A stretch of 64,000 nt of DNA from the NCBI GenBank assembly GCA_965242915.1, contig CBDETN010000022.1:1-64000 (forward strand), written 5' to 3'. The notes under the pieces are model-generated. The model made no database searches, was not told the origin of the DNA, and saw only the letters and a list, made by a program, of their open reading frames with translations. Made by a program: the position numbers and the translations under genes. This document shows positions 45,793 to 54,926 of this stretch, in pieces. This DNA comes from CAJXII01 sp965242915. GTDB lineage: Bacteria; Campylobacterota; Campylobacteria; Campylobacterales; Arcobacteraceae. Positions within the stretch are counted from its first letter, which is position 1. Every line of letters starts with the position of its first letter.

Positions 45793-47016
45793 ATGACACA
45801 ACCGGCAAATAAAAAATCAGACCATATTAGAAATGTACTTCATGGGTTTTTTCTTTCCATAGGTACAACTATTGCTGAGCCGCATACTATATTGCCAATT
45901 ATTATTAGTCATTTTGGAGGAGGGGCTATTTTAATCGGGTTTTTCTCTTCATTGCTTAGAGGCGGGGCTATTTTAGTTCAGCTTTATGCTGCTTTTCATG
46001 CTCAAAGTTATCCTAGAATGCTGCCATATTTTAGAAGAGTTTTAGTTACCAGATTTTTTGCTTGGTTTTTTATAGGTATTGCCATTTTACTTTTTGGGGA
46101 AAGTAGTCCTCATTTAACTTTATGGTGTATTGGTATTGGACTTTTTATATTTTCATTTTCCGCCGGATTTGGGGCGATATATTTTAGAGAAATCGTTGCA
46201 AAATTATTTACACATAGATTCCGTGGAAAAACCATGTCAACAAGACAATTCTTTTCAGGAGCCGGTGCTATCATAAGTGGAACTGTTGCCGGATATATTT
46301 TGGCTGTTTATGAAGCTCCTTTTAGTTTTGGTATTTTATTTGTTGCATCAGCTTTTGTGATGGGATTTGGATATTTGGCTATTGGAACTGTTGCTGAACC
46401 TATCAAACAAAAAGTTGCGGTTAAAGAAAAATCGTTTAAATTATTTCTAAAAAATGCCTATGCAACTTTACGATCTGATTATCAACTTAAAATTCAAGTT
46501 ACAACATTTCTTTTAGCTTATTCATACCTGTTTGCTTTACCTTTTATCATTGTAGATGCAGGAGGTAAAATAGAATTAACCGGATCTGCCATCGGGATGC
46601 TTATCACTTCTCAAATGGTTGGAGCTATGTTTAGTAATATTGTATGGGGGAAACTTAGCTCAAAAGGTTTAAATAAACTTATTGCAAATATCACTATTTT
46701 TATGACAATTATTGCCATAACTTTAGCTTTTGTCGCCTCATCTTTGTTAATGTATATGTTGATATTTTTTATTGTCGGTGCTTCAATGGATGGTAACAGA
46801 ATATCATCAGGAAATTTACTTTTAATTTTAGCACCGGAAGAGAAGAGACCGGTTTATTCCGCATTACAAACAAATATAGTTTCATTTGGGATGTTCTTTT
46901 CTATTTTGGGTGGAGTGATATTAACTTTTACATCTTACAATGTATTATACAGCTTCACAGTTATATGTTTAAGTATTGCTTTAATGTTATCATTTAAACT
47001 AAAAGATGGGGATTAA
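45793..47016 (+). CDS. Major facilitator superfamily transporter
   Basis: A 407-residue inner-membrane protein with about twelve hydrophobic helices and a central cytoplasmic loop rich in Lys (PIKQKVAVKEKSFKLF). The RFRGKTMSTRQF segment is the equivalent of the MFS loop motif. The substrate cannot be told. The start at 45793 is chosen because AAGGA lies 11 bases before it. It overlaps or abuts hemD. Confidence 0.8.
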   Translation: MTQPANKKSDHIRNVLHGFFLSIGTTIAEPHTILPIIISHFGGGAILIGFFSSLLRGGAILVQLYAAFHAQSYPRMLPYFRRVLVTRFFAWFFIGIAILLFGESSPHLTLWCIGIGLFIFSFSAGFGAIYFREIVAKLFTHRFRGKTMSTRQFFSGAGAIISGTVAGYILAVYEAPFSFGILFVASAFVMGFGYLAIGTVAEPIKQKVAVKEKSFKLFLKNAYATLRSDYQLKIQVTTFLLAYSYLFALPFIIVDAGGKIELTGSAIGMLITSQMVGAMFSNIVWGKLSSKGLNKLIANITIFMTIIAITLAFVASSLLMYMLIFFIVGASMDGNRISSGNLLLILAPEEKRPVYSALQTNIVSFGMFFSILGGVILTFTSYNVLYSFTVICLSIALMLSFKLKDGD

Positions 47017-47026
47017 AAGTAATTAT

Positions 47027-47659
47027 ATGGAAAATAATATATATATTTTAAGTGACAAAAAAGTTGACGGTGCAAAAAATTTACCGGTAATGGAGATAAA
47101 ATATATAAATCAAAATATAGATTTTGAAAAATATGATGCTTTAGTTATTACATCTAAATATGCTTTAACTTCAATAGATTCGTTTACATCTGATTGGAGA
47201 AAAAAACCAATATATGCAATTGCCCCTCAAACAGCAAAAGTAGTCGAAAACTTAGGAGGAAATCTTAAATTTGTTGGAACTAAAAACAATGGCAATGATT
47301 TTGCTTTAGAAATTTTAGAGTTACTAAAAAATAAAAAAGTATTATATCTAAGAGGTGAAAAAATCGTATCTTCTTTGAGTGAACTTTTAAATAAGTCCGA
47401 GATAAAATGTGATGATATAGCCGTATATAAATCCGTATGTAAAGAATTTGATGACAAACAGATATTACCAAAAAACTCAACTATAATATTTTCTTCACCC
47501 TCAACTATTGAATGCTTTTTTAAAAACTATGATTGGGATGAAAGCTTTAAGGCTATTGCATTTGGGAAAACAACTGCAAGTTATCTTCCAAAAGATATAA
47601 TTGTTCAAATTTCCAAGAATACATCTTTAAAGGATTGTGTACAAATGGCAAGTATATAA
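47027..47659 (+). CDS. hemD: Uroporphyrinogen-III synthase
   Basis: A 210-residue protein with the two-domain HemD pattern: YDALVITSKYALTSID, AIAPQTAKVVENLGG, VLYLRGEKIVSSL, IIFSSPSTIECFF and AIAFGKTTASYL. Makes the macrocycle precursor of heme and cobalamin. HemD is poorly conserved; this call rests on the pattern of motifs. The start at 47027 is preferred over 47006, which lies within the MFS gene; neither has a clear ribosome site. Confidence 0.85.
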   Translation: MENNIYILSDKKVDGAKNLPVMEIKYINQNIDFEKYDALVITSKYALTSIDSFTSDWRKKPIYAIAPQTAKVVENLGGNLKFVGTKNNGNDFALEILELLKNKKVLYLRGEKIVSSLSELLNKSEIKCDDIAVYKSVCKEFDDKQILPKNSTIIFSSPSTIECFFKNYDWDESFKAIAFGKTTASYLPKDIIVQISKNTSLKDCVQMASI

Positions 47660-47680
47660 ATTTATATTTATATACTTTTC
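47651..47680 (+). terminator. Terminator after hemD
   Basis: AGTATATAAA / TTTATATACT, 10-bp stem with six-base loop and a T-rich tail; it overlaps the hemD stop and the 3' end of the convergent glycosylase gene. Confidence 0.7.
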
Positions 47681-48348
47681 TCTTTTAAAAAACATCCAAC
47701 CCCATAAGGCTTTTTAGAATAAAAATCTTTTGCATGATTTACTATAAGTGCATGGAACTCTTGAAAAACTATCACCAAGTCTTTTTCATCTTTTATAATA
47801 TCTTTTAAAGAATTTTCTATCAAAGCTTTTATATCTTTATATTTTGCTTTTTTATCTATGATATTTAGTTCTACCAGCATCCTTTTAGTATAAGCATCCA
47901 CTTTAAACTGAGGCTGATTATACCCGTAAAGCAAAATTGAATCAGCAGTCTCTTCTCCAATACCTATAACTTTTAAAAGCTCCTCGCGACTGGGAACTTT
48001 GCCGTTTAAAGAGTTGTAAAATTTTATGAGCTCTAAGATATATCTAGCTTTTTGATTGAAATATCCAGATGGTCTTATGGCTTTTTTTAAAATATCTATA
48101 TCTAAAAGTTCTATTGCTTTTGAGTTTAAACAGTTTATATCATTTAGATTGTTTAGTGATTTTACAACAGAAGTAAAAGTTGTATTTTGTGTTAAAATTG
48201 AACCTAAACAAACTTCAAAGACTTCATCTTGATTTTTTGGAAAAGTATAGTCCAGAATATGGTAACCGTTAATATTTATAAAAGGCCACCAACCCTGTGC
48301 ACCGTAAGTTTTATACAGTATTTGATAAATTTCATATATTTTATTCAT
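47668..48348 (-). CDS. HhH-GPD DNA glycosylase (MagIII/endonuclease III-like)
   Basis: Base-excision repair glycosylase of 226 residues with helix-hairpin-helix VIGIGEETADSILLYG and the catalytic Asp in VDAYTKRML. The four-Cys iron-sulfur motif of endonuclease III is absent (a single Cys near the C-terminus), as in Helicobacter MagIII, a 3-methyladenine glycosylase. The substrate is inferred from that likeness. Confidence 0.85.
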   Translation of the reverse strand: MNKIYEIYQILYKTYGAQGWWPFININGYHILDYTFPKNQDEVFEVCLGSILTQNTTFTSVVKSLNNLNDINCLNSKAIELLDIDILKKAIRPSGYFNQKARYILELIKFYNSLNGKVPSREELLKVIGIGEETADSILLYGYNQPQFKVDAYTKRMLVELNIIDKKAKYKDIKALIENSLKDIIKDEKDLVIVFQEFHALIVNHAKDFYSKKPYGVGCFLKEKSI

Positions 48349-48370
48349 AAACTATTTAACAGCTGTTACA

Positions 48371-49327
48371 TCAGCCTCCAGTTTCATAAAAAGCACGATC
48401 AGAGCTATCTTCACTACCCCATTTGTTTTTTTCAGGTTTATTTTTCAATACATCTTTTAAAATATTAGCAGCTTTTTTTATATCTTTTTCTTTTATAGCA
48501 TCTCTAATACTTAAAGCATCTTCAAAATATAAACAAGGGATTAAAAATCCTTCAGCAGTTAGTCTTATTCGGTTACAATCTTTACAAAAATCATCCAAAT
48601 GCGGCTCAATAATACCAAATTTATAACCATTCTCTAATAGATAACTTTGAGATGGAGAGCTGTCTTCTCTTGCAGTTTTTGTGAAATTATATTTTTCTTT
48701 GATAATATCTTGTATCTCTTTAGAATTTAGACCTTGTTTTACTTTTGCATGAGAATTTTCCATAAATTCTATAAATCTTATCTCATAACCTTTATCGCGG
48801 CAATGTTCAAGTAAATCTATAATTTCGCCGTCATTTATACCTTTTAAAGGTACACAGTTTATTTTTATTTTAAGTCCAACCTCTTGGGCTTTATCTATCC
48901 CTCTCATAACTTTAGCTAAAATATCTTTTTGAGATATTTGCTCGGCAACTTCAGGTTTTAAACTGTCTAAAGAGATATTTAATCTTTTTAATCCGGCATC
49001 TTTTAAACTTTGTGCGGTCTCTTCAAGTAAAAACCCGTTTGTTGTGATTGCTAAATCTATATCACTTTTATAATCACTTATCATTTTTATAAAAGAATCT
49101 AAACCATGTCTTAAAAGCGGTTCACCGCCTGTAATTCTAATCTTATTAATCCCCTCATCAATTCCAACTTTTATAAATTCAAACATCTCTTCATAAGATA
49201 AAAGATTTTCTTGCGGTACCCATGAAAAAGGCTTTTCAGGCATACAATACAGACATCTAAAATTACATCTTTCAGTAACACTAACTCTTAAATAATTTAC
49301 TTTTCTTCCATGACCATCTATTAACAT
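48371..49327 (-). CDS. moaA: GTP 3',8-cyclase (molybdenum cofactor)
   Basis: Radical SAM enzyme for the first step of molybdopterin synthesis, 318 residues. N-terminal cluster CNFRCLYC, GGEPLLR, and the C-terminal cluster CKDCNRIRLT..GFLIPC; it ends in the GG motif needed for activity. Its place next to the nap genes fits the molybdenum need of NapA. Confidence 0.97.
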   Translation of the reverse strand: MLIDGHGRKVNYLRVSVTERCNFRCLYCMPEKPFSWVPQENLLSYEEMFEFIKVGIDEGINKIRITGGEPLLRHGLDSFIKMISDYKSDIDLAITTNGFLLEETAQSLKDAGLKRLNISLDSLKPEVAEQISQKDILAKVMRGIDKAQEVGLKIKINCVPLKGINDGEIIDLLEHCRDKGYEIRFIEFMENSHAKVKQGLNSKEIQDIIKEKYNFTKTAREDSSPSQSYLLENGYKFGIIEPHLDDFCKDCNRIRLTAEGFLIPCLYFEDALSIRDAIKEKDIKKAANILKDVLKNKPEKNKWGSEDSSDRAFYETGG

Positions 49328-49416
49328 ATATTTTACTTCACTTAATTTAGTTTTTTGAAAGGATAGTATAAAATGGCTTACAAATTATTAATATTCTAAA
49401 TAAAGTAAGGGAATTT

Positions 49417-50082
49417 TTGAATACAATTCAAACTATTAAGTCAATTGACTTTTTTGAAACATTAAATGAAGAACAAATTAAATATTTAGCAGACATCTCT
49501 TTAATAAGAAATTTTACTAAAAATACTATTGTATGTTATGAAAGTGATATTGATTATTCTTTGCAATTTTTAATTAATGGACTGATTAAGATATATAAAA
49601 TAGATAAATACAATAATGAAATATTTCTATATCATATTCATCAAAAAAATATGATTTCTGAATTAACTTCAATAGATGACAGTACAATATATTGTTTTTC
49701 AAATGCAGAATTTATAGAAGATGGTTCAATTTTATCAATAGATTTTAAAAGATTTCGTGAGTATTTTTTAGATACTAATTTATTATCATCTAAATTTATT
49801 AAAGAAATTTTGAATAAATCACATCAACTGCAATGTATTATAAATAGAGAATTAGTTTTTGATGCAACTGCAAAAGTAGCTTATATGCTACATCATGATT
49901 TACCTACATTTAATTCATTAAAAAAAACAAATATTGCATTTATGCTTCATATTCAACCGGAAACCTTATCTAGAGTTTTAAAAAGGTTAGTAAGAAATAA
50001 TGTAATAATTGTAGAAAATAAAAATTATATTATTAAAGATGAAGCACAACTTTTATCATCGTTTCAAGGAGTAGGATTATGA
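49417..50082 (+). CDS. Crp/Fnr-family transcription regulator
   Basis: A 221-residue protein: N-terminal cyclic-nucleotide-like sensor (about 10-125) and C-terminal helix-turn-helix (AFMLHIQPETLSRVLKRLVR). The N-terminal Cys cluster of Fnr is absent, so it is not an Fe-S oxygen sensor of that type; Dnr/NssR-like sensing of nitrogen oxides is possible. TTG start, six bases after TAAGG. It overlaps the next gene (ATGA) and lies just ahead of nap, whose promoter has a fitting TTGAC-N4-GTCAA box. Confidence 0.88.
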   Translation: MNTIQTIKSIDFFETLNEEQIKYLADISLIRNFTKNTIVCYESDIDYSLQFLINGLIKIYKIDKYNNEIFLYHIHQKNMISELTSIDDSTIYCFSNAEFIEDGSILSIDFKRFREYFLDTNLLSSKFIKEILNKSHQLQCIINRELVFDATAKVAYMLHHDLPTFNSLKKTNIAFMLHIQPETLSRVLKRLVRNNVIIVENKNYIIKDEAQLLSSFQGVGL

Positions 50083-51080
50083 CACACAAACCAAGTAAAA
50101 TCAGTACAAAGATTAAAATATTAGGGGCATTCTTAGTGTTTCTTATGCTTAGTCTTATTGCTTTAACACTTTATTTAAATCAAAAAAATGTTAAAGATGC
50201 TTTAATAATAAATATTGCGGGTAAAGAAAGAATGCTTACACAAAAAATTTCTAAAAATATTTTTTATCTTTATCAAAGCGGGCAAACTGATTTTAGTGAA
50301 CTAGATACAGCAGTAGAAGAGTTTGTATATAGTCTTAATTCTTTAAAAGACGGTAATTCTCTTCGTGGTATTGAAGCAGCACCAACTGATAAAATAGCTC
50401 AGCAGATATCAAAAATTTTAATTCTTTGGAATAGTTTTAATAAAAATGTTCAAAGTTTTAAAAATTTATTGGTGTTACAAAATGATACAAATAAAAAACT
50501 TTTAAATAGTAAAGTATCTGCAATCTATAGTTCAAACAATCATTTGCTTGCAGAAGTTGATAAACTTGTAACAATGTACACAAACTATAGTGAAAGTAAA
50601 ACTCAAGCGATTAAGAATTTTCAATTTTTTGGTGCTTTTATGCTCCTTATTTTAATTGTTTATTCTTTGTATCAACTAAGAATTATTGAATCTCATGCAC
50701 AGGAATTTTTAGATCATTCTAAAATAATCATTCAATCACAACTAGAAAATAAACCACTTGAACCTATTGTAATAGAAGCAGAAAGTGAAATAATAGAAGC
50801 TACTGATACTTTAAACTGTTTTATTAAAAAGATAAACGAAGCTTATGAATATTCATCAGAAGCTGTCGTAAAATCACAGCAAGCTTCTGAAACGCTTGAA
50901 GAGATTACTGATGAGTTTGATCAAATTATTTGTGAGATGCAAGATACTTCTAATATATCATCACAACTTAATAGAAGTGAAGATATAGCTATTCAATCTA
51001 CTGAAGAACTTATAAAAACAACCAAACGACTTACTGACTTAAAAAAGCAACTTGACACTTTACTTACAAGCTGTCAATAA
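50079..51080 (+). CDS. PilJ/NarX-type membrane sensor without kinase
   Basis: A 333-residue protein with two membrane spans (about 13-32 and 184-202) flanking a periplasmic four-helix domain of the PilJ/NarX type. The segment NIAGKERMLTQKISKNI matches the nitrate-binding P box of NarX/NarQ (AGRQRMLSQ). The cytoplasmic part is only a coiled coil with no kinase, cyclase or chemotaxis output. Coupled to the Crp/Fnr gene, it may relay nitrate to that regulator. Confidence 0.75.
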   Translation: MTHKPSKISTKIKILGAFLVFLMLSLIALTLYLNQKNVKDALIINIAGKERMLTQKISKNIFYLYQSGQTDFSELDTAVEEFVYSLNSLKDGNSLRGIEAAPTDKIAQQISKILILWNSFNKNVQSFKNLLVLQNDTNKKLLNSKVSAIYSSNNHLLAEVDKLVTMYTNYSESKTQAIKNFQFFGAFMLLILIVYSLYQLRIIESHAQEFLDHSKIIIQSQLENKPLEPIVIEAESEIIEATDTLNCFIKKINEAYEYSSEAVVKSQQASETLEEITDEFDQIICEMQDTSNISSQLNRSEDIAIQSTEELIKTTKRLTDLKKQLDTLLTSCQ

Positions 51081-51145
51081 ACTTTTATACTCAATAAAAA
51101 ATAACATAACACTTAAAAAAAAATAAACTATTAATCTTAGTTTAT

Positions 51146-51159
51146 TTGACTAAGGTCAA
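51146..51159 (+). promoter_or_regulatory. Fnr/Crp-type operator of napA
   Basis: TTGACtaagGTCAA, a perfect inverted repeat. Its centre is 41.5 bases before the start site predicted from the TATAAT at 51182, the class II activator position. Confidence 0.75.
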
Positions 51160-51181
51160 GGATTATATCCATTTAAAATAT

Positions 51182-51187
51182 TATAAT
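51182..51187 (+). promoter_or_regulatory. -10 box of the nap operon
   Basis: TATAAT, giving a start site near 51194 and a leader of about 65 bases before napA. Confidence 0.65.
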
Positions 51188-51258
51188 ATTTCGTTGTATT
51201 TTAAATACAAACTATATCTTTAAAATATAAAGATATTACACAATAACAAGGAGACAAT

Positions 51259-54087
51259 ATGGCACTTTCAAGAAGAGATTTTCTTAAGAGTTCGGCAGCT
51301 GCTTCAGCAGCGGCAGCAATTGGTATGAGTGTACCAGCAGAGATGCAAGCGGCTTCAGACACAGCTCAAAGTGGTTGGAGATGGGATAAAGCAGCATGTA
51401 GATTCTGTGGTACTGGTTGTGGTATTATGATGGCTACAAAAAACGGTAAAATCGTAGCGGTTAAAGGAGATCCGGCAGCACCTGTAAACAGAGGTCTTAA
51501 CTGTATTAAAGGTTACTTTAATGCTAAGATTATGTATGGAGCTGATAGACTTAAGCAACCATTATTAAGAATGACTGATGGTAAGTTTGATAAAAAAGGT
51601 AAGTTTACACCTGTAAGTTGGGAAAGAGCTTTTGATGAGATGGAAGTTAACATCAAAAAAGCACTTAAAGCTAGCGGACCTGAGGGTGTAGCAGTATTTG
51701 CTTCTGGGCAATATACAGTTATGGAAGGTTATGCAGCTCAAAAGATGATGAAAGGTGGATTTAGATCAAATGCTATTGATCCAAATGCTAGACACTGTAT
51801 GGCATCTGCGGTTGTTGGTTTTTACCAAACATTTGGTATTGATGAGCCTTCTGGTTGTTATGATGATATTGAGTTAACTGATACAATTATATCTTGGGGA
51901 GCAAATATGGCAGAGATGCACCCTATTTTATGGTCAAGAGTTACAGATAGAAAACTTTCTGATCCAGATAGAGTAAAAGTTGTAAACATCTCTACATATA
52001 GACATAGAACATCAGATTTAGCTGATGAAGAGCTAATCTTCACACCAAATTCAGATTTAGCTATGTGGAACTATATTGCAAGAGAAATTGTATATAATCA
52101 CCCTGAATCTATTGATTGGGATTTCGTAAACAAACATATGGTTTTCTGTGCATCTCCTGTTAATATGGGTTATGGTATGAGAAGAGCTGGTGAAAAATCT
52201 ATGCTTCCTGTTAGAGCTGATGGTTCAGCTGGTAAATATTCTGCTAAAGAGATGGAAACAATGAAAGAAGAGATGGTGCATACTGTTTCTAAAAATGAAG
52301 CTCCAGCACTAGCACCTTACGGATACAAAGCTGGTGATAAAATGGTTAATAAACCAGCTGGTCTTAAACACTGGCATATCTCTTTTGAAGAGTACAAAAA
52401 ATTCTTAGAGCCTTATACAGTTGAGTATGTTACCTCTGTTTCTAAAGGTAATCCAGATGAATCAGATGCAGAATTTGCAAGAAAACTTAAGTATGTAGCT
52501 GATTTATACATTGAAAAAGGTAGAAAAGTAGTATCTTTCTGGACAATGGGTATGAATCAACATACAAGAGGAACATGGGTAAATACTTTGGCTTATAATG
52601 TTCACTTTATGTTAAATAAACAAGCTAAGCCAGGTGATGGAGCATTCTCACTTACAGGTCAACCATCTGCTTGTGGTACTGCTAGAGAAGTTGGAACATT
52701 TGCACACAGATTACCAGCAGATATGATGGTAAAAAGTGGTAAACATAGAAAAATTACTGAAAATGGTTGGAAAATACCTAATGGTACTTTAAATCCAGTT
52801 GGTAACCAACACATTATGAAAATCCATAGAGATATTGAAGATGGTGTTGTTAAATTTGCATGGGTAAACGTTTGTAACCCTTACCAAGATACAGCTTCAG
52901 CTACACACTGGATTAAAGCTGCAAGAGAGATGGATAACTTTATTGTAACTTCTGACGGATACCCAGGTATTTCTGCTAAAGTTTCTGATTTAATTTTACC
53001 TTCTGCTATGATCTATGAAAAATGGGGAGCTTATGGAAATGCTGAAAGAAGAACACAACATTGGAGACAACAAGTTTTACCAGTAGGTGATGCGATGTCT
53101 GACACATGGCAATGGGTTGAACTTTCAAAAAGATTTACAGTTAAAGATTTATGGGGTCCATACACATTAAGAAACGGTAAAAAACTTTCTGATGTTAGAA
53201 AAGCAGCTGCTGCAATGGGTTATAATGATGATACAACTATGTTTGAAATCCTTTTTGCAAATAAAAGAGCTAAATCTTATGCAAAAGATATGAATGATCC
53301 AATTAACAAAGGTTATGATGATTCTGAATGTAATGGGGATAGCAGAAATGTTGTAGGATCTGACGGTAAAGTATTTAAAGGTTATGGTTTCCATATTCAT
53401 AAATACTTATTTGAAGAATATGCAGACTTCGGAAGAGGACATGCACACGATTTAGCTGACTTTGATACTTACCATAGAGTAAGAGGATTAAAATGGCCAG
53501 TTGTAGATGGTAAAGAAACTCAATGGAGATTTAATGCTAAATACGATCCATATGCAGCAAAAGCTACTAAGAAAACTGGTAACTCACATGCATTCTATGG
53601 ACCATTAGCTAAAAACCTTCTTCAAGGTGATTTAATGGGACCACAAAAAGCAAAAGGTAAAAAAGCTCTTAAAAATAAAGCTAAAATCTTTGCTCGTCCT
53701 TATATGGATCCTCCAGAAATGCCAGATGCACAATATCCAGTATGGTTATGTACAGGTAGAGTTCTAGAGCACTGGCATTCAGGTACAATGACTATGAGAG
53801 TTCCTGAACTATATAGAGCTGTTCCAGAAGCACTTTGTTATATGCATCCAGAAGATGCTAAGAAATATGGTGTTAAACAAGGTCAACTAGCGTGGGTTGA
53901 ATCTAGAAGAGGTAAAGTTAAAACTAGAATTGAAACTCGTGGAAGAAACCGACCTTCAAAAGGACTTATATTTGTTCCATGGTTTGATGAAAAAGTATTT
54001 ATCAATAAAGTATGTCTTGATGCAACTTGTCCTCAGTCTAAACAAACTGACTTCAAGAAATGTGCAATTAAAATATACGCAGTATAA
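51259..54087 (+). CDS. napA: Periplasmic nitrate reductase, catalytic subunit
   Basis: Molybdenum bis-MGD and 4Fe-4S enzyme reducing nitrate to nitrite, 942 residues. Twin-arginine signal SRRDFLKSSAAASAAAA at the N-terminus; cluster motif CRFCGTGCGIMMATKNGK..GLNCIKG; Mo-ligating Cys in HCMASAVVGF. The ribosome site AAGGAG is strong. First gene of napAGHBF-x-LD. Confidence 0.98.
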   Translation: MALSRRDFLKSSAAASAAAAIGMSVPAEMQAASDTAQSGWRWDKAACRFCGTGCGIMMATKNGKIVAVKGDPAAPVNRGLNCIKGYFNAKIMYGADRLKQPLLRMTDGKFDKKGKFTPVSWERAFDEMEVNIKKALKASGPEGVAVFASGQYTVMEGYAAQKMMKGGFRSNAIDPNARHCMASAVVGFYQTFGIDEPSGCYDDIELTDTIISWGANMAEMHPILWSRVTDRKLSDPDRVKVVNISTYRHRTSDLADEELIFTPNSDLAMWNYIAREIVYNHPESIDWDFVNKHMVFCASPVNMGYGMRRAGEKSMLPVRADGSAGKYSAKEMETMKEEMVHTVSKNEAPALAPYGYKAGDKMVNKPAGLKHWHISFEEYKKFLEPYTVEYVTSVSKGNPDESDAEFARKLKYVADLYIEKGRKVVSFWTMGMNQHTRGTWVNTLAYNVHFMLNKQAKPGDGAFSLTGQPSACGTAREVGTFAHRLPADMMVKSGKHRKITENGWKIPNGTLNPVGNQHIMKIHRDIEDGVVKFAWVNVCNPYQDTASATHWIKAAREMDNFIVTSDGYPGISAKVSDLILPSAMIYEKWGAYGNAERRTQHWRQQVLPVGDAMSDTWQWVELSKRFTVKDLWGPYTLRNGKKLSDVRKAAAAMGYNDDTTMFEILFANKRAKSYAKDMNDPINKGYDDSECNGDSRNVVGSDGKVFKGYGFHIHKYLFEEYADFGRGHAHDLADFDTYHRVRGLKWPVVDGKETQWRFNAKYDPYAAKATKKTGNSHAFYGPLAKNLLQGDLMGPQKAKGKKALKNKAKIFARPYMDPPEMPDAQYPVWLCTGRVLEHWHSGTMTMRVPELYRAVPEALCYMHPEDAKKYGVKQGQLAWVESRRGKVKTRIETRGRNRPSKGLIFVPWFDEKVFINKVCLDATCPQSKQTDFKKCAIKIYAV

Positions 54088-54105
54088 ATAAGGGGGTATG
54101 TTGTC

Positions 54106-54150
54106 TTGAGCAACATTAATCCTCAAATTAGAGAAAAAAGATTATGGTAA
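54106..54150 (+). other. Possible leader ORF or shifted N-terminus before napG
   Basis: After a strong AAGGGGG site (54090-54096), TTG at 54106 opens 14 codons (SNINPQIREKRLW) that stop over the napG ATG. Either a coupling leader or a remnant of a longer napG start in another frame. Confidence 0.35.
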
Positions 54151-54926
54151 GTGAACGACGAAAGTTTATTTTAGGAACGGCTAGAGCTGCTGGATTAGTA
54201 GCTTTAGGTGGTTTAGTATGGAGTGCTTATGTTGATGAAGTAACAGCAAATAAGTTAATCCTGCGACCACCGGGAGCATTAAAAGAGGAGGACTTCTTGG
54301 CAACATGTATCAAATGTGGTATGTGTGTTGAAGCCTGTCCTTTTGATACTTTAATGCTGGCAAAACCTGGAAGTAATAAACCTTTAGGAACTCCTTACTT
54401 TGAACCAAGAGACATTCCTTGTTATATGTGTCCTGATATTCCCTGTGTACCTGTATGTCCTACAGGTGCATTAGATGAAGAATCAGTTACTACAGAAGAG
54501 GAATTAGATATAAATAAAGCCGAGATGGGTGTAGCTATAATTGATGCAAAAAACTGTATTGCCTTTTGGGGAATTCAGTGTGATGCTTGTTATAGAGCGT
54601 GTCCATTGTTGGATGAAGCTATATATTTAGATTATGAAAAAAATGAAAGAACTGGAAAGCATGCTTTTTTAAAACCAATTGTTGATAGTGATATTTGTAC
54701 AGGTTGTGGACTTTGTGAAAGAGCTTGTGTAACTAAAGAACCGGCTATTATTGTACTTCCTAGAGAAATTGCATTAGGTAAGGTTGGTGATTTTTATATC
54801 AAAGGCTGGGATAAAGAAGATGAAAAAAGACTTAAAAATGCGCAGGCTATTGAAACTAAAACAAAGTTAAGTGAAAGATCTGTTTTAGATTCTTTAAGTG
54901 ATATGGAGGGACTATTAGATGACTAA
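54144..54926 (+). CDS. napG: Quinol dehydrogenase ferredoxin subunit NapG
   Basis: Periplasmic 4Fe-4S protein of 260 residues that with NapH passes electrons from menaquinol to NapAB, replacing NapC. A twin-arginine-like start (SERRKFILGTARAAGL) is followed by four Cys clusters: CIKCGMCVEACP, CYMCPDIPCVPVCP, CDACYRACP and CTGCGLCERAC. The ATG has only a weak ribosome site. Its end overlaps napH. Confidence 0.95.
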   Translation: MVSERRKFILGTARAAGLVALGGLVWSAYVDEVTANKLILRPPGALKEEDFLATCIKCGMCVEACPFDTLMLAKPGSNKPLGTPYFEPRDIPCYMCPDIPCVPVCPTGALDEESVTTEEELDINKAEMGVAIIDAKNCIAFWGIQCDACYRACPLLDEAIYLDYEKNERTGKHAFLKPIVDSDICTGCGLCERACVTKEPAIIVLPREIALGKVGDFYIKGWDKEDEKRLKNAQAIETKTKLSERSVLDSLSDMEGLLDD

